Of a stretch of DNA of 64,000 bases, positions 1-10,384 are shown piece by piece. Each line of letters opens with the position of its first letter. Position 1 is the stretch's first letter. Source of the DNA: an uncultured Dechloromonas sp. (GTDB taxonomy: Bacteria; Pseudomonadota; Gammaproteobacteria; Burkholderiales; Rhodocyclaceae); assembly GCF_945957265.1 (NCBI RefSeq), contig NZ_CAMFKO010000012.1, forward strand, positions 41,288 to 105,287. Direction: 5' to 3'. Below the pieces are notes generated by a model. That model was not told the origin of the DNA and did no database searches. It saw only the letters and a program-made list of their open reading frames with translations. The position numbers and the translations under genes are program-made.

Positions 1-11
1 GCGACTAATGA

Positions 12-2573
12 CTAACTGATCTTCAGCCGCTCCATCAGCTCGGTTTCCAGGCGTATCCGGTTGTTGGTGTCCCGCAGGTCGCCGCCGCTGATCAGGAAGA
101 CGTCCTCGGCGCGTTCGCCGAGCGTCGTGATCTTGGCCGTCTGCAGGTTGGCACCATGCTCGGCCAGGGTGTTGGCTACCGTGTAAAGCAGGCCGGGGCG
201 GTCGGCGGCGATCAGCGACAGGATGAAGTGCGTTCCCTTCTCGTCGCTGCGGATGCTGACGTCCGGCTTGATCGGGAAGTGCTTGACCTGGCGCGAGAGG
301 CGGCCGGTGGACGGAATGTCGGGCGGGGACTGGTGCAGCAGGCGCTGCTCCAGTTCGTGTTCGATGAAGGGAACCATTTCGCGTTCGTTTTCCCGGTTCT
401 CGACATCGAGCACGACGAAGCTGTCCAGCGCGTAGCCGTGTGCCGTCGTATGGATCTTGGCATCGACGATGCTGTAGCCGGCGCGGGCGAAAAAGCCGAC
501 GATGCGGGCGAACAGGTCGGGCTGGTCCTGCGTGTAGACCATGACCTGCAGGCCCTGGCCTTCCTGGTAGGGGCGGGCGCGGACGACCGGCTGGTTGTTG
601 AAGATCCGGTAGTGCAGCGAACGGGTGTGCCAGGCGATTTCCTCGGCGGAATGGCGCAGGAAATAGACGGTATCGAGCTGTTTCCACAAACGCTCATGCA
701 CCGTGTCGGATAGCGCGAAGAAGCGCAGCAGGCGCATCGCTTCGGCCTGACGGTCGGCGATGACGCCGTGCGCTTCCGGGGTCTTGCCCTGCGTGATGTG
801 GTGTTGGGCCTGGTAGTAGAGATCGGCGAGCAGCTTGCCTTTCCAGTGGTTCCAGACTTTCGGGCTGGTGCCGCGGATGTCGGCGTGGGTCAGCAGGTAG
901 AGCGCCTGCAGGTGGCGCATGTCGCCGACCAGCTTGACGAAACGGGCGATCACGTCGGGGTCGGTGAGGTCTTCCTTCTGGGCGACCTGCGACATGACCA
1001 GGTGGTTCTTGACCAGCCAGACGACCAGCTCGGTATCTTCCTCGCTGAGGCCGTGATCGACGCAGAATTCGCGGGCGTCGACGGTGCCCAGTTCGGAATG
1101 GTCTCCGCCGCGTCCCTTGGCGATGTCGTGGAAGAGGGCGGCGACGTAGAGCAGCCAGGGGCGTTCCAGCTCGCTGACGATGCGGGAGCACATCGGGTAT
1201 TCATGCGCGAACTCGCTCATCGTGAACCGGCGGATGTTGCGCATCACCTGCAGGATGTGCTGATCCACGGTGTAGACGTGGAAAAGGTCATGCTGCATCT
1301 GGCCGACGATGCGGCCGAAGTTCGGCAGGTAGTGGCCCAGGATGTCGAGCTGGTTCATGCGCCGGAACTCGTGCACGATGCCGCGTTCGCTGGTCAGCAG
1401 CTTCAGGAAGTTGGCCCGGTTTTCCGGATCGGCGCGGAACTCCGGCGTGATCAGGTCGCGCGACCGCCACAGGGCCCTGAGCGTGCGCGTCGTCATGCCG
1501 GACAGTTCATGGCACTCCTGCATGGCCAGAAAGCAGTCCAGGATGGCCGACGGGGTGCGCTCGAAGAGCTTGTCGTCGCGGATGTCGAGCAGATTCCCCA
1601 CCATCTGGAAATTGTCGTCGAGCGGCTGCGGTACGAGGTCGATTTCCGGCGTCAGCGCGGCGCCGATGTTCTGCACGATCAGCGTATTGAGCACGGTGAC
1701 CGATTTGGCGTGCCGGTAATACACCTGCATCAGCTGTTCCGATGCGCGCTTGGCTTCGTTCGTGACAAAGCCGAATTTCTCGGCCAGGTTGTTCTGGTAG
1801 TCGAACAGCAGGCGGTCGTCGCGACGGCCGAGCATGAAATGCAGGCGAATGCGCAGATGCCGCAGGTAGTCTTCGCAGGCTTCGGTCAGGCGCATGCCTT
1901 CTTCGCTGATGACGCCGTTTTGATGCAGCTCGGCCCAACTGGAGCCAAGTCCGGCCGCTTTCGCCATCCAGAAGATGACCTGCATGTCGCGCAGGCCGCC
2001 GGGGGATTCCTTGCAGTTCGGTTCCAGGCTGTACGGCGTTTCGTTGAAGCGCAGGTAGCGCTCCTGCTGCTCGAGGCGCTTGGCTTCGTAGAACACCAGC
2101 GGATCGAGGTTGCCGCGCAGCCGCTTCTCGAAGGTCGCGAACAGCTTCGCGTTGCCGGTCAGCAGGCGGGCTTCGAGCAAGGCCGTCTGGACCGTGATGT
2201 CGCGCGCCGCTTCATCCAGGCATTCCTGGATGGTGCGCACGCTGTGGCCGATTTCCAGCCCGATATCCCAGAAGTGTCCGACCAGTCGTTCGAGTTTTTC
2301 CTGGGTGGCCTTGCTGACTTCCTGGGGCAGGAGGATCAGCAAGTCGATGTCGGAGGCGGGGAAAAGCTCTCCCCGGCCGTAGCCGCCGACGGCAGCCAGG
2401 GTCATCGAGGCGGGGAAGTCGAAGGAGTGCCAGAGCTTCTCGAGGACGGCGTCGACCTGGGCGCAGCGGTCGCGAAGCAGGGCGCGTGCGTCGTGGGTGA
2501 GTTCGTAAGCTTGCTGAAGCTGCTGCTGGTTGGCCTTGACTTCCGCGCGCAGGGTCGCGACGTCGCAGCTCAT
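12..2573 (-). CDS. glnD: GlnD, bifunctional PII uridylyltransferase / uridylyl-removing enzyme
   Basis: 853-residue cytoplasmic nitrogen sensor that uridylylates PII proteins when glutamine is low and removes UMP when glutamine is high. The nucleotidyltransferase motif [16 protein letters not shown] lies at residues 63-78 and contains the catalytic Asp pair. A metal-dependent HD domain (FHDIAKG) sits near residue 480. Two ACT domains occupy about 675-750 and 779-850 and are expected to sense glutamine. Length and domain order match the family. The ATG start shares one base with the upstream map stop (TGATG), which suggests translational coupling. A longer reading upstream in this frame only runs antisense-free through map in another frame and is not protein-like. 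Confident. Confidence 0.96.
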   Translation of the reverse strand: MSCDVATLRAEVKANQQQLQQAYELTHDARALLRDRCAQVDAVLEKLWHSFDFPASMTLAAVGGYGRGELFPASDIDLLILLPQEVSKATQEKLERLVGHFWDIGLEIGHSVRTIQECLDEAARDITVQTALLEARLLTGNAKLFATFEKRLRGNLDPLVFYEAKRLEQQERYLRFNETPYSLEPNCKESPGGLRDMQVIFWMAKAAGLGSSWAELHQNGVISEEGMRLTEACEDYLRHLRIRLHFMLGRRDDRLLFDYQNNLAEKFGFVTNEAKRASEQLMQVYYRHAKSVTVLNTLIVQNIGAALTPEIDLVPQPLDDNFQMVGNLLDIRDDKLFERTPSAILDCFLAMQECHELSGMTTRTLRALWRSRDLITPEFRADPENRANFLKLLTSERGIVHEFRRMNQLDILGHYLPNFGRIVGQMQHDLFHVYTVDQHILQVMRNIRRFTMSEFAHEYPMCSRIVSELERPWLLYVAALFHDIAKGRGGDHSELGTVDAREFCVDHGLSEEDTELVVWLVKNHLVMSQVAQKEDLTDPDVIARFVKLVGDMRHLQALYLLTHADIRGTSPKVWNHWKGKLLADLYYQAQHHITQGKTPEAHGVIADRQAEAMRLLRFFALSDTVHERLWKQLDTVYFLRHSAEEIAWHTRSLHYRIFNNQPVVRARPYQEGQGLQVMVYTQDQPDLFARIVGFFARAGYSIVDAKIHTTAHGYALDSFVVLDVENRENEREMVPFIEHELEQRLLHQSPPDIPSTGRLSRQVKHFPIKPDVSIRSDEKGTHFILSLIAADRPGLLYTVANTLAEHGANLQTAKITTLGERAEDVFLISGGDLRDTNNRIRLETELMERLKIS

Positions 2574-3373
2574 CAGGCGATCCAGCCGGGCTTGGCGCGG
2601 CAAGCGGCCGACAGCGTCAGCACCTCGTACCCGGTCTCGGTGACCAGGATGGTGTGTTCCCACTGCGCCGACAGGCTGCGGTCCTTGGTGACGATGGTCC
2701 AGCCGTCGGCCATTTCGCGGATGGCCGCCTTGCCGGCATTGACCATCGGTTCGATGGTGAAGATCATGCCCGGCTCCAGGCGCGGCCCGGTCCCCGCCTT
2801 GCCGTAGTGCAGGACTTGCGGGTCTTCGTGGAATTTCTTGCCGATGCCGTGCCCGCAGAATTCGCGGACGATGGAGTAGCCGTTCTTCTCGGCATGCTTC
2901 TGGATGATCGCGCCGATATCGCCGAGGTAGGCGCCGGCCTTGACCACCGAAATGCCCAGCCACATGCACTCGAAGGTGATCTCGCACAGCCGGTTGGCCT
3001 GGATCGAACCTTCGCCGACCACGAACATGCGGCTGGTGTCGCCGTGGTAACCGTCCTTGATCGTCGTGATGTCGAGGTTGATGATGTCGCCGTTCTTCAG
3101 GATGCGCTCGCCGGGGACGCCGTGGCAAACCTGCTGGTTGACCGAGGTGCAGATCGACTTCGGGTAGGGGTCGTAGCCCGACGGGGCGTAGTTGAGCGGG
3201 GCGGGGATGCAGCCCTGGACATCGACCATGTAGTCGTGACAGAGCTTGTCGAGTTCGTCGGTGGTGATGCCGGCCTTGACGAAGGGTTCGATGTAATCGA
3301 GGACCTCTCCGGCGAGACGCCCGGCAACGCGCATTTTTTCGATTTCTTCCGGGGTCTTGATGGTGATGCTCAT
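2573..3373 (-). CDS. map: Methionine aminopeptidase type I
   Basis: 266-residue cytoplasmic metalloprotease that removes the initiator Met from nascent proteins. The pita-bread fold residues are visible: H84 in CHGVPGE, metal ligands D101 (NLDIT) and D112 (HGDTSR), then the His of [11 protein letters not shown], Glu of FTIEPM and Glu of QWEHT. The start [14 protein letters not shown] is chosen because it matches type I enzymes; an upstream in-frame extension to 3454 encodes a Pro/Arg-rich stretch unlike the family. It is followed by glnD with a one-base overlap, so both are probably one transcript. Map next to rpsB-tsf is common in proteobacteria; here an rfbD-like gene lies between them. Confidence 0.96.
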   Translation of the reverse strand: MSITIKTPEEIEKMRVAGRLAGEVLDYIEPFVKAGITTDELDKLCHDYMVDVQGCIPAPLNYAPSGYDPYPKSICTSVNQQVCHGVPGERILKNGDIINLDITTIKDGYHGDTSRMFVVGEGSIQANRLCEITFECMWLGISVVKAGAYLGDIGAIIQKHAEKNGYSIVREFCGHGIGKKFHEDPQVLHYGKAGTGPRLEPGMIFTIEPMVNAGKAAIREMADGWTIVTKDRSLSAQWEHTILVTETGYEVLTLSAACRAKPGWIA

Positions 3374-3483
3374 AGCTTTTTTCGGTGCGTTAGGGATAAA
3401 GAAGGATAAATGATGGGGCTGGTTTCGCAAAGCGCGAGCCCGTGGAGATGGCATACTGTGCGGGTTTTCGGCTCGTCGGGGTG

Positions 3484-4398
3484 ATGGTGAGGATTCTTCT
3501 GCTCGGTAAGGATGGCCAGGTCGGCTGGCAGTTGCAGCGTTCCCTGGCGCCGCACGGCGAGGTTGTCGCTTGCGGGCGTGCGCAGTGTGATTTGGCCGAT
3601 CCGGATCGTATTCGTTCCATCGTTCGCGACGTGCGCCCCGCCATCATCGTCAATGCGGGTGCGTATACGGCGGTCGACCAGGCCGAGTCGGAGCCCGTGC
3701 TGGCGCACCGGATCAATGCCGTGGCGCCGGAGGTGCTGGCCGCGGAGGCGGCGCGCTCGGGGGCTTTGCTGATCCATTATTCGACGGACTACGTTTTCGA
3801 TGGCGGGAAGGAAGGGCCTTATGTCGAGGGCGACCCGACCGGCCCGCTCGGTGTCTATGGGCGTACCAAGCTGGAGGGCGAGGAGGCCGTTCGCGCGGCG
3901 GGTGGAAAGTCGGTGATTTTTCGTACCAGCTGGGTGTTCGGCGCGCGCGGCAACAATTTCGTCAAAACCATCCTGCGCCTGGCGCGCGAAAAAGATAGCC
4001 TGAACGTGGTCGACGATCAGGTCGGTTCGCCGACGCCCGCCGCGATGATCGCCACGGTCACCGGCGTCGGCCTGGCCATGCTGCGCCACGGGGCGGCACT
4101 CGAGCCGGGCGAGAGTCGCCTGTACCACCTGGCGGCGGCCCGGCCGGTCAGCTGGTGCGGCTTTGCCAGGACCATCGTCGGCCTGGCCGGCCAGGCGCCG
4201 GGCTTCGACCTGCGCTTGAGGCCGGAGGCGATCGCGGCCATTCCCTCCGTCGACTATCCGACACCGGCCCGTCGCCCGATGAATTCCCGGCTCGACTGTC
4301 GCCGCCTGGAAAGCGACTTCGGGCTGCAGATGCCCGACTGGCAGCCCTATCTGGAGCGCATGCTGCAGTTGCTGGCCTTGAAGCAAAATGGTTATTGA
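3484..4398 (+). CDS. rfbD: dTDP-4-dehydrorhamnose reductase (RfbD/RmlD-like)
   Basis: 304-residue short-chain dehydrogenase/reductase expected to reduce dTDP-4-dehydrorhamnose to dTDP-L-rhamnose with NAD(P)H. Visible features are the N-terminal Rossmann motif GKDGQVGWQL, the family signature YSTDYVFDG, the catalytic YGRTKLEGE (YxxxK) and the RTSWVF segment. The ATG at 3484 is preferred over 3442 because a -10-like CATACT lies at 3452-3457, between the two candidates, and because MVRILLLG begins the Rossmann strand. The partners rfbA, rfbB and rfbC are absent from the window, so the gene is an orphan between map and rpsB. It may serve O-antigen or exopolysaccharide synthesis from a distant locus. 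Confidence 0.88.
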   Translation: MVRILLLGKDGQVGWQLQRSLAPHGEVVACGRAQCDLADPDRIRSIVRDVRPAIIVNAGAYTAVDQAESEPVLAHRINAVAPEVLAAEAARSGALLIHYSTDYVFDGGKEGPYVEGDPTGPLGVYGRTKLEGEEAVRAAGGKSVIFRTSWVFGARGNNFVKTILRLAREKDSLNVVDDQVGSPTPAAMIATVTGVGLAMLRHGAALEPGESRLYHLAAARPVSWCGFARTIVGLAGQAPGFDLRLRPEAIAAIPSVDYPTPARRPMNSRLDCRRLESDFGLQMPDWQPYLERMLQLLALKQNGY

Positions 4399-4403
4399 GG
4401 CTT

Positions 4404-4430
4404 TTGGCTTCGCTGTTCTGCTGCTATAAT
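4404..4430 (+). promoter_or_regulatory. Promoter of rpsB-tsf-pyrH operon
   Basis: A perfect -10 hexamer TATAAT lies at 4425-4430. The -35 is weaker: TTGGCT at 4404-4409 (15-base spacer) or TTTTGG at 4402-4407 (17-base spacer). It starts just after the rfbD stop and about 160 bases upstream of rpsB, leaving a long structured leader. This is inferred from sequence only. Confidence 0.6.
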
Positions 4431-4440
4431 CCGCAGGTTT

Positions 4441-4589
4441 TTCTCGGTCGTTTCGACTGAGAGAAACGGTTGTCTGCATGGTGCAGGCAACCAAAATCCA
4501 CACATCCGCCGATTAAGGGTGTCCGTCAAAACTCAATAATGACGGGCGTTTCCGGCGGGTGGCGGTTCAACCCTTAAAAGGAAATTGCT
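4441..4589 (+). promoter_or_regulatory. Structured rpsB leader with two hairpins and the Shine-Dalgarno site
   Basis: The leader holds an imperfect hairpin at 4441-4465 (TTCTC pairing with GAGAA, GTCG with CGAC) followed at once by an 11-base-pair stem at 4468-4478 / 4482-4492 with one G-U pair and a three-base loop. A purine-rich AAAAGGAAA lies just before the rpsB ATG. E. coli rpsB-tsf mRNA is autoregulated by S2 through its leader; whether this leader does the same is inference. The hairpins could also be an mRNA stability element. Confidence 0.45.
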
Positions 4590-5336
4590 ATGTCCGTTAC
4601 CATGCGCGAAATGCTGGAAGCCGGTGTCCACTTCGGCCACCAGACCCGTTTCTGGTCCCCCAAGATGGCCCCGTACATCTTCGGCGCCCGCAACAAGATT
4701 CACATCGTCAACCTCGAAAAGACCCTGGTTAAGTACAACGAAGCCATGGCTTTCGTGAAGAAGCTGGCCTCCAACCGCGGCACCATCCTGTTCGTTGGCA
4801 CCAAGCGTCAAGCCCGCGAAATCATCGGTGAAGAAGCGCTGCGCGCCGGCGCCCCGTACGTTGACCAGCGCTGGCTGGGCGGCATGCTGACCAACTTCAA
4901 GACCGTCAAGACCTCCATCAAGCGTCTGAAGGACATGGAACTGGCCGTCGAGGCCGGCGAACTCGAGCGCATGCCGAAGAAGGAAGCGCTGACCTTCCGT
5001 CGCGAACTGGAAAAGCTGCAGAAGTCCATCGGCGGCATCAAGGACATGGCCGGCCTGCCGGACGCCATCTTTGTCGTCGACGTCGGCTACCACAAGATTG
5101 CCATCACCGAAGCCGAAAAGCTGGGCATCCCGGTCATCGGCGTGGTCGACACCAACCACTCTCCGGAAGGCGTTTCCTACGTCATCCCGGGTAACGACGA
5201 CTCTTCCCGCGCCATCCAGCTCTACGCCCGCGGCGTGGCCGATTCCATCCTCGAAGGTCGCAGCCAGGTGGTTGCCGACATCGTGGCGGCCGGCGGCGAC
5301 GACGAATTCGTCGAAGTCGAAGAAGCGGCTGAATAA
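4590..5336 (+). CDS. rpsB: 30S ribosomal protein S2
   Basis: 248-residue primary ribosomal protein. It begins [20 protein letters not shown] and contains [15 protein letters not shown] and the HIVNLEKT segment typical of S2. The Val/Asp-rich core INxxHxPEG-like stretch ([11 protein letters not shown]) marks the C-terminal signature. The acidic tail [10 protein letters not shown] is usual. It is the first gene of the conserved rpsB-tsf-pyrH-frr run. Codon use is strongly biased toward C-ending codons, as expected for a highly expressed gene. A long structured leader precedes it and an attenuator-like hairpin follows. Confidence 0.98.
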   Translation: MSVTMREMLEAGVHFGHQTRFWSPKMAPYIFGARNKIHIVNLEKTLVKYNEAMAFVKKLASNRGTILFVGTKRQAREIIGEEALRAGAPYVDQRWLGGMLTNFKTVKTSIKRLKDMELAVEAGELERMPKKEALTFRRELEKLQKSIGGIKDMAGLPDAIFVVDVGYHKIAITEAEKLGIPVIGVVDTNHSPEGVSYVIPGNDDSSRAIQLYARGVADSILEGRSQVVADIVAAGGDDEFVEVEEAAE

Positions 5337-5349
5337 ATAAAGATGTAAC

Positions 5350-5376
5350 GGCGGAGCTTCAAGCTCCGCCAGTTTT
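5350..5376 (+). terminator. rpsB-tsf intergenic hairpin, attenuator or partial terminator
   Basis: A perfect nine-base-pair stem GGCGGAGCT / AGCTCCGCC (5350-5358 and 5362-5370) closes a three-base loop and is followed by AGTTTT, a short U-rich tract. It lies between two genes of one operon, so it probably lets part of the transcripts stop after rpsB and lowers tsf relative to rpsB, or protects the rpsB mRNA end. The U-tract is weak. Confidence 0.6.
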
Positions 5377-5397
5377 ATAAGCTCAGGAGAAAGAAAT

Positions 5398-6297
5398 ATG
5401 GCGGCAATTACCGCAGGTATGGTTGCAGAGCTGCGCGGCAAGACCGACGCACCGATGATGGAATGCAAGAAGGCGCTGACCGAAGCCGACGGCGACATGG
5501 CCAAGGCTGAAGAGATTCTTCGCGTCAAGCTGGGTAACAAGGCCTCCAAGGCCGCGGCCCGTATCGCTGCCGAAGGTATCGTCGCAGTCAGCATCTCCGC
5601 CGACGGCAAGACCGGCGCGATCATCGAAGTGAACTCCGAAACCGACTTCGTCGCCAAGAACGACGAATTCATCGCGCTGGCCAATGGCTCCGCCGCCCTG
5701 GTTGCCAACCAGAATCCGGCCGACGTCGCCGCGCTGTCCGCGCTGCCGATGGGCGAGGGTACTGTCGAATCGACCCGTTCCGCCCTGGTCGGCAAGATCG
5801 GCGAGAACATGTCCATCCGTCGCTTTACCCGCTTCGAAGCCAAGGGCAAGCTGGTTCCGTACATCCACGGCGGTGCCAAGGTTGGCGTCGTGGTCGACGT
5901 GATCGGTGGCGACGAGCAGCTGGGCAAGGACCTGGCCATGCACATCGCCGCTTCCAAGCCGAAGGCGCTGGATGCCTCGGGCGTTTCCGCCGAACTGCTC
6001 GATACCGAGCGTCGCGTCGCCATCGAGAAGGCACGGGCCGACAACAAGCCGGAAGCCATGCTGGAGAAGATCGCCGAAGGCACCGTCCAGAAGTACCTGA
6101 AGGACGTCACCCTGTTGGCGCAAGTCTTCGTCAAGGCCGAAGACGGCAAGCAGACCATCGAGCAGTTGCTGAAGGCCAAGGGCGCATCCGTCGCCGGCTT
6201 CACGCTGTACATGGTTGGCGAAGGTATCGAGAAGAAGGTCGACGACTTCGCTGCCGAAGTTGCCGCTCAAGCTGCCGCCGCCGCTGCCAAGAAGTAA
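5398..6297 (+). CDS. tsf: Elongation factor Ts
   Basis: 299-residue guanine-nucleotide exchange factor for EF-Tu. The N-terminal UBA-like segment contains the signature [16 protein letters not shown] near residues 14-29; the core contains [15 protein letters not shown] near 81-95, the second family signature. Length is close to the usual 280-300. A Shine-Dalgarno CAGGAGAAAG precedes the ATG. It follows rpsB after an attenuator-like hairpin and precedes pyrH by 15 bases. The Ala-rich C-terminal tail is a benign low-complexity end. Confidence 0.98.
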   Translation: MAAITAGMVAELRGKTDAPMMECKKALTEADGDMAKAEEILRVKLGNKASKAAARIAAEGIVAVSISADGKTGAIIEVNSETDFVAKNDEFIALANGSAALVANQNPADVAALSALPMGEGTVESTRSALVGKIGENMSIRRFTRFEAKGKLVPYIHGGAKVGVVVDVIGGDEQLGKDLAMHIAASKPKALDASGVSAELLDTERRVAIEKARADNKPEAMLEKIAEGTVQKYLKDVTLLAQVFVKAEDGKQTIEQLLKAKGASVAGFTLYMVGEGIEKKVDDFAAEVAAQAAAAAAKK

Positions 6298-6312
6298 TTG
6301 AAAGGAACGCCG

Positions 6313-7029
6313 ATGACCACACCCAAATACAAGCGCATCCTCCTGAAACTCTCCGGCGAGGCCCTGATGGGCAACGACGCCTACGGCATCAACCCGCAAG
6401 TGATTGCGGGGATTTGCGGAGAGATCAAGGCGGTCGCCGACATGGGCGTGGAAATCGGCGTCGTGATCGGCGGTGGCAACATCTTCCGCGGGATGGCCGG
6501 CACGGCCACCGGAATGGATCGCGCCACGGCGGATTACATGGGCATGCTGGCCACGGTGATGAACGCCATGGCGCTGTCCGACGCAATGCGTCAATGCGGC
6601 CTGAATGCCCGTGTGCAGTCGGCCCTGAATATCGAGCAGGTGATCGAGCCGTACATCCGCGGCAAGGCCATCCGCTATCTGGAAGAAGGCAAGATCGTGA
6701 TCTTCGGTGCCGGTACCGGCAACCCCTTCTTCACCACCGATACCGCCGCAGCGCTGCGCGGTTCGGAAATCGGCGCGGAAATCGTGCTCAAGGCGACCAA
6801 GGTCGACGGCATCTACACGGCAGATCCCAAGAAGGATCCTTTGGCGACGCGCTACGACAAGATCAGCTTCAACGAAGCGATCTCCAGGAATCTCGCGGTC
6901 ATGGACGCGACTGCCTTTGCGCTGTGCCGCGATCAGAAATTGCCGATCAACGTGTTCTCGATCTTCAAGGCCGGCGCGCTGAAGCGCGTGGTCTGCGGAG
7001 AGGACGAGGGTACGCTGGTCTATTGCTGA
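6313..7029 (+). CDS. pyrH: UMP kinase
   Basis: 238-residue cytoplasmic amino-acid-kinase-fold enzyme that phosphorylates UMP to UDP. Visible motifs are [12 protein letters not shown] at the N-terminus, [10 protein letters not shown] (phosphate binding) and [18 protein letters not shown], followed by [14 protein letters not shown]. The ATG at 6313 is chosen over an in-frame TTG at 6298 because AAAGGAA at 6301-6307 is ideally placed for 6313. It lies in the rpsB-tsf-pyrH-frr order conserved in most bacteria and supplies UDP for the envelope precursors made downstream. Confidence 0.97.
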   Translation: MTTPKYKRILLKLSGEALMGNDAYGINPQVIAGICGEIKAVADMGVEIGVVIGGGNIFRGMAGTATGMDRATADYMGMLATVMNAMALSDAMRQCGLNARVQSALNIEQVIEPYIRGKAIRYLEEGKIVIFGAGTGNPFFTTDTAAALRGSEIGAEIVLKATKVDGIYTADPKKDPLATRYDKISFNEAISRNLAVMDATAFALCRDQKLPINVFSIFKAGALKRVVCGEDEGTLVYC

Positions 7030-7039
7030 GGAGAGACAG

Positions 7040-7597
7040 ATGATTGCAGATACCAAGAAAAACGCAGAGCACAAGATGCAGAGAACCCTGGAGGCGTTGA
7101 AGAACGACCTCCTGAAGGTGCGTACCGGCCGTGCCCATACCGGCCTGCTCGACCACGTCCAGGTCGACTACTACGGTTCCATGGTGCCGGTTAACCAGGT
7201 CGCCAACATTACCCTGGTCGATGCCCGTACCATCGGCGTCCAGCCGTGGGAAAAGAACATGCTGCAAAAGGTCGAGAAGGCCATTCGCGATTCCGACCTC
7301 GGCCTGAACCCGGCCTCGCAGGGCGAACTGATCCGCGTGCCGATGCCGGCGCTGACCGAAGAGCGGCGCAAGGAAATGATCAAGGTCGTCAAGAACGAAG
7401 GCGAGGGCGCCAAGGTGGCCATCCGCAACCTGCGCCGCGATGCCAACACCCATCTCAAGGATGCGCTGAAGAAGGGCGAGATTCCGGAAGACGACGAGCG
7501 CAAGGCGCAGGACGATATCCAGAAGCTGACCGACAAGTTCATCGTCGAAGTCGACAAGATGCTCGCCACGAAAGAGGCCGAGCTGATGCAGGTTTAA
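7040..7597 (+). CDS. frr: Ribosome recycling factor
   Basis: 185-residue tRNA-mimicking protein that, with EF-G, splits the post-termination ribosome. The family pattern is clear: [16 protein letters not shown] at the N-terminus, [28 protein letters not shown], the hinge region with [12 protein letters not shown], and [10 protein letters not shown]. Length is exactly the usual 185. GAGGAGAG precedes the ATG. It is ten bases after pyrH and 27 before uppS, so it is within the same operon. Confidence 0.98.
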   Translation: MIADTKKNAEHKMQRTLEALKNDLLKVRTGRAHTGLLDHVQVDYYGSMVPVNQVANITLVDARTIGVQPWEKNMLQKVEKAIRDSDLGLNPASQGELIRVPMPALTEERRKEMIKVVKNEGEGAKVAIRNLRRDANTHLKDALKKGEIPEDDERKAQDDIQKLTDKFIVEVDKMLATKEAELMQV

Positions 7598-7624
7598 GCG
7601 GTTTCAGCCCAGACAGCCGGCTGC

Positions 7625-8383
7625 ATGGCCCTTTTTTCGAGTTCGACGCGAGACGTCCCGCAGGAGGCTGCGATGCCTCGGCACGTCGCCGTCATCATGG
7701 ACGGCAACGGCCGCTGGGCGAAAAAACGCTTTCTGCCGCGCGTGGCGGGGCACGTCAAGGGCGTCGAGCTGGTCCGCGAGATGGTGCGCGCCTGTCTCGA
7801 GCAGGGCATCCAGTATTTGACCCTGTTCGCCTTTTCCTCCGAGAACTGGCGGCGCCCGCAGGATGAAGTGACGCTGCTCATGCAGCTCTTCGTCAAGGCG
7901 CTCGAGCAGGAAGTCGAAAAGCTCGACCGCAATGGCGTCCGTTTGCGCGTGATCGGCGATCTTTCCCGCTTCGAGCCGCGCCTGCAGGGTTTGATCCGCA
8001 AGGCCGAAGAGCAAACGGCCGGCAATACCCGCCTTGATCTGACCATCGCCGCCAATTACGGCGGCCGCTGGGACATCATGCAGGCAGTCAACCGCATGCT
8101 GGCGGCCCGGCCCGAGCAGCGCGAAGGCTGGCAGGAAGCCGACCTCGACCCCTATCTGTCGATGAACTTCGCACCCGAGCCCGATCTGTTCATCAGGACC
8201 GGCGGCGAGGAGCGGATCAGCAACTTCCTGCTCTGGCAGCTGGCCTATACCGAATTGTATTTCACCCCCACGTTGTGGCCGGATTTCGACACCGAGGAAT
8301 TCGCCAAGGCCATCGCTTCCTTCCAGCAGCGCGAACGCCGTTTTGGCAGGACCAGCGAGCAACTGGTGAAGCCGAATGCTTAA
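7625..8383 (+). CDS. uppS: Undecaprenyl diphosphate synthase (cis-prenyltransferase)
   Basis: 252-residue enzyme that elongates FPP with isopentenyl-PP to the C55 lipid carrier for peptidoglycan and O-antigen. The catalytic segment [15 protein letters not shown] holds the Mg-binding Asp; [11 protein letters not shown] and the [17 protein letters not shown] segment are signatures. Two starts compete: ATG 7625 keeps the SSTRxxP N-terminus that I recall from betaproteobacterial homologues but lacks a clear ribosome site; ATG 7673 has a strong AGGAGG at 7662-7667 and would give 236 residues. The end overlaps cdsA by eight bases. Function certain, start uncertain. Confidence 0.93.
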   Translation: MALFSSSTRDVPQEAAMPRHVAVIMDGNGRWAKKRFLPRVAGHVKGVELVREMVRACLEQGIQYLTLFAFSSENWRRPQDEVTLLMQLFVKALEQEVEKLDRNGVRLRVIGDLSRFEPRLQGLIRKAEEQTAGNTRLDLTIAANYGGRWDIMQAVNRMLAARPEQREGWQEADLDPYLSMNFAPEPDLFIRTGGEERISNFLLWQLAYTELYFTPTLWPDFDTEEFAKAIASFQQRERRFGRTSEQLVKPNA

Positions 8384-9197
8384 GACGCGCGTCATCACCG
8401 CGCTGGTCTTGGTGTCGCTCCTGTTGCCCAGCATGTTCTGGCTGTCGCAATCGGCCTGGGCTCTGCTGGTGGCGGTCTTCATTGGTATTGCCGCCTGGGA
8501 GTGGGGCGCATTGCTGGGCTGGAAGTCCCAATCCCGGGTCGCCCTCGGCGTGCTGGTCGGGGCGCTCTGCGCCGGGCTTTCCCTGCTCGATCCGGCCACT
8601 CTGGAATTCCGCCTGGGATCGACCTGGGCGGCCGCGGCCTACGGACTGTCCGCGGCCTTCTGGCTCATCCTCATGCCCTTCTGGCTGAGGAGCAAGTGGG
8701 CCATCGGCGGTGCTAGCGGATTGTTGGTCGGCGCCGTCGTCCTGATTCCGACCTGGCTGGCCATGGTTCAATTGCGGGCGCTGGGTGCCGCGGCCCTGCT
8801 CGGCATCTTTGCCGTGGTCTGGATGGCCGATATCGCCGCCTATTTTTCGGGGCGGGCCTTCGGCAAGCACAAGCTGGCGCCCACGATCAGCCCGGGAAAG
8901 ACCTGGGAGGGCGCCATCGGTGCCGGCGTCGGCGTAGTCGTCTATGGCCTGGTGATTCGGCAGGTTTTCGACATTCAGCTGCTGTCGCTGCCGCTCTGGG
9001 TGGTCGTCCTTTTTGTCGTTACCGGTGTCAGCATCGTCGGTGACCTGTTCGAGTCGCTGCTCAAGCGCAAGGCGGGCATCAAGGACAGCAGCAATATCCT
9101 GCCGGGGCATGGCGGGGTGCTGGATCGTATCGACAGCCTGACCTCCACGCTGCCGGTCGTCGCGCTCTTCCTGCTGCTGGTCCAGCGTTCGGCATGA
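8376..9197 (+). CDS. cdsA: Phosphatidate cytidylyltransferase
   Basis: 273-residue inner-membrane enzyme that makes CDP-diacylglycerol from phosphatidate and CTP. Multiple hydrophobic segments cover the protein; the C-terminal CDS signature is intact, running from [14 protein letters not shown] to [13 protein letters not shown], with the KR, KD and HGG..DR residues in place. It overlaps uppS by eight bases and its stop overlaps the dxr start (ATGA), so the three are translationally coupled. This uppS-cdsA-dxr-rseP-bamA order is standard in proteobacteria. Confidence 0.97.
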   Translation: MLKTRVITALVLVSLLLPSMFWLSQSAWALLVAVFIGIAAWEWGALLGWKSQSRVALGVLVGALCAGLSLLDPATLEFRLGSTWAAAAYGLSAAFWLILMPFWLRSKWAIGGASGLLVGAVVLIPTWLAMVQLRALGAAALLGIFAVVWMADIAAYFSGRAFGKHKLAPTISPGKTWEGAIGAGVGVVVYGLVIRQVFDIQLLSLPLWVVVLFVVTGVSIVGDLFESLLKRKAGIKDSSNILPGHGGVLDRIDSLTSTLPVVALFLLLVQRSA

Positions 9198-10384
9198 CAG
9201 TCCGGAACATCACCGTCCTCGGTTCGACGGGATCGATCGGTGTCAGCACGCTCGACGTCATACGCCGGCATCCCGATCGCTACCGGGCGTTTGCCCTGTG
9301 CGCGCATAGCCAGGTCGACAAGCTGTTCGAGCAATGCCTCGAGTTCCACCCGCGTTTTGCCGTTTTGCGCGATGCCTCGCTGGCCGCGCAACTGGCGGAG
9401 CGCTGCCGTGCCGCCGGGGTGCCGACTGAGGTTCGTCACGGCGTGGAGTCGCTGGTCGAGTTGTCTGCGCTGCCCGAGGTCGATTCGGTCATGGCGGCCA
9501 TTGTCGGCGCCGCCGGCCTTGAGCCGACGCTGGCCGCAGCCAGGGCCGGCAAGCGGGTCATGCTGGCCAACAAGGAAGTCCTGGTCATGGCTGGCGAGCT
9601 GTTCATGCACGCGGTGCGCGAGCATGGCGCCCGCCTGCTGCCGGTCGATAGCGAGCACAACGCCATCTTCCAGTCCTTGCCGGCGGATTTTTCCCGTGGC
9701 TTGAAGGCGTGCGGCGTCCAGAAGATCCTGCTGACGGCTTCCGGAGGGCCCTTCAGGAAGGTGGCCCTGGCCGACCTCGAGCATGTCACGCCCGAGCAGG
9801 CCTGCGCCCATCCGAACTGGGTCATGGGGCGGAAGATTTCGGTCGATTCGGCGACCATGATGAACAAGGGGCTGGAGGTCATCGAGGCGCGCTGGCTCTT
9901 CGATGCGCCGCCGGAGATGATCCAGGTCGTCGTGCACCCGCAAAGCGTCATCCACTCTGCCGTCCAGTATGAGGACGGATCGGTGTTGGCGCAGTTGGGC
10001 AATCCGGACATGCGGACGCCGATTGCCTACGCCATGGCGTGGCCTGAGCGAATCACCGCCGGCGTCGAGCCGCTGGATCTATTCCGGATCGCCCGTCTCG
10101 ATTTCGAGGCGCCGGATTTCGAGCGCTTCCGTTGTCTGCAGCTGGCGTACGATGCGTTGCACGCAGGCGGTACGGCGCCGGCTATTCTGAACGCGGCCAA
10201 CGAGGTGGCGGTGGCGGAGTTTTTGGCGGGGAAGCTGTCCTTCCGCGGTATTGCCCGCCTGAACGATCAGGTGCTGCAGTCTCTGCCGGCTGGTCCGGAA
10301 GGGAGCCTGGCCGACGTGATCGCTGCCGATGCCGAGGCGCGCCGCCTCGCCGTGCGCCTGATCCGGGAACGCAGCTTCGCGTGA
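9194..10384 (+). CDS. dxr: 1-deoxy-D-xylulose-5-phosphate reductoisomerase
   Basis: 396-residue NADPH-dependent enzyme of the MEP isoprenoid pathway that makes 2-C-methyl-D-erythritol 4-phosphate. The NADPH motif [14 protein letters not shown] is at residues 10-23. The metal site DSEHNAIFQ, the flexible-loop residues SGGPFR and [19 protein letters not shown], and [11 protein letters not shown] are all present. Start ATG 9194 overlaps the cdsA stop by four bases and the stop overlaps the rseP GTG start. It supplies IPP used by the adjacent UppS. Confidence 0.98.
   Translation: MTVRNITVLGSTGSIGVSTLDVIRRHPDRYRAFALCAHSQVDKLFEQCLEFHPRFAVLRDASLAAQLAERCRAAGVPTEVRHGVESLVELSALPEVDSVMAAIVGAAGLEPTLAAARAGKRVMLANKEVLVMAGELFMHAVREHGARLLPVDSEHNAIFQSLPADFSRGLKACGVQKILLTASGGPFRKVALADLEHVTPEQACAHPNWVMGRKISVDSATMMNKGLEVIEARWLFDAPPEMIQVVVHPQSVIHSAVQYEDGSVLAQLGNPDMRTPIAYAMAWPERITAGVEPLDLFRIARLDFEAPDFERFRCLQLAYDALHAGGTAPAILNAANEVAVAEFLAGKLSFRGIARLNDQVLQSLPAGPEGSLADVIAADAEARRLAVRLIRERSFA

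Noticed and set aside
768..2807. A 679-codon reading frame opposite glnD
   Set aside because: Antisense shadow; no protein features.
2574..3128. Possible N-terminal extension of GlnD across map
   Set aside because: The added part is an Arg/His-rich out-of-frame reading of map; the ATG at 2573 gives the family N-terminus.
10132..10380. Possible N-terminal extension of RseP across dxr
   Set aside because: It reads dxr in another frame; the GTG at 10381 puts HELGH at residues 22-26 as in E. coli.
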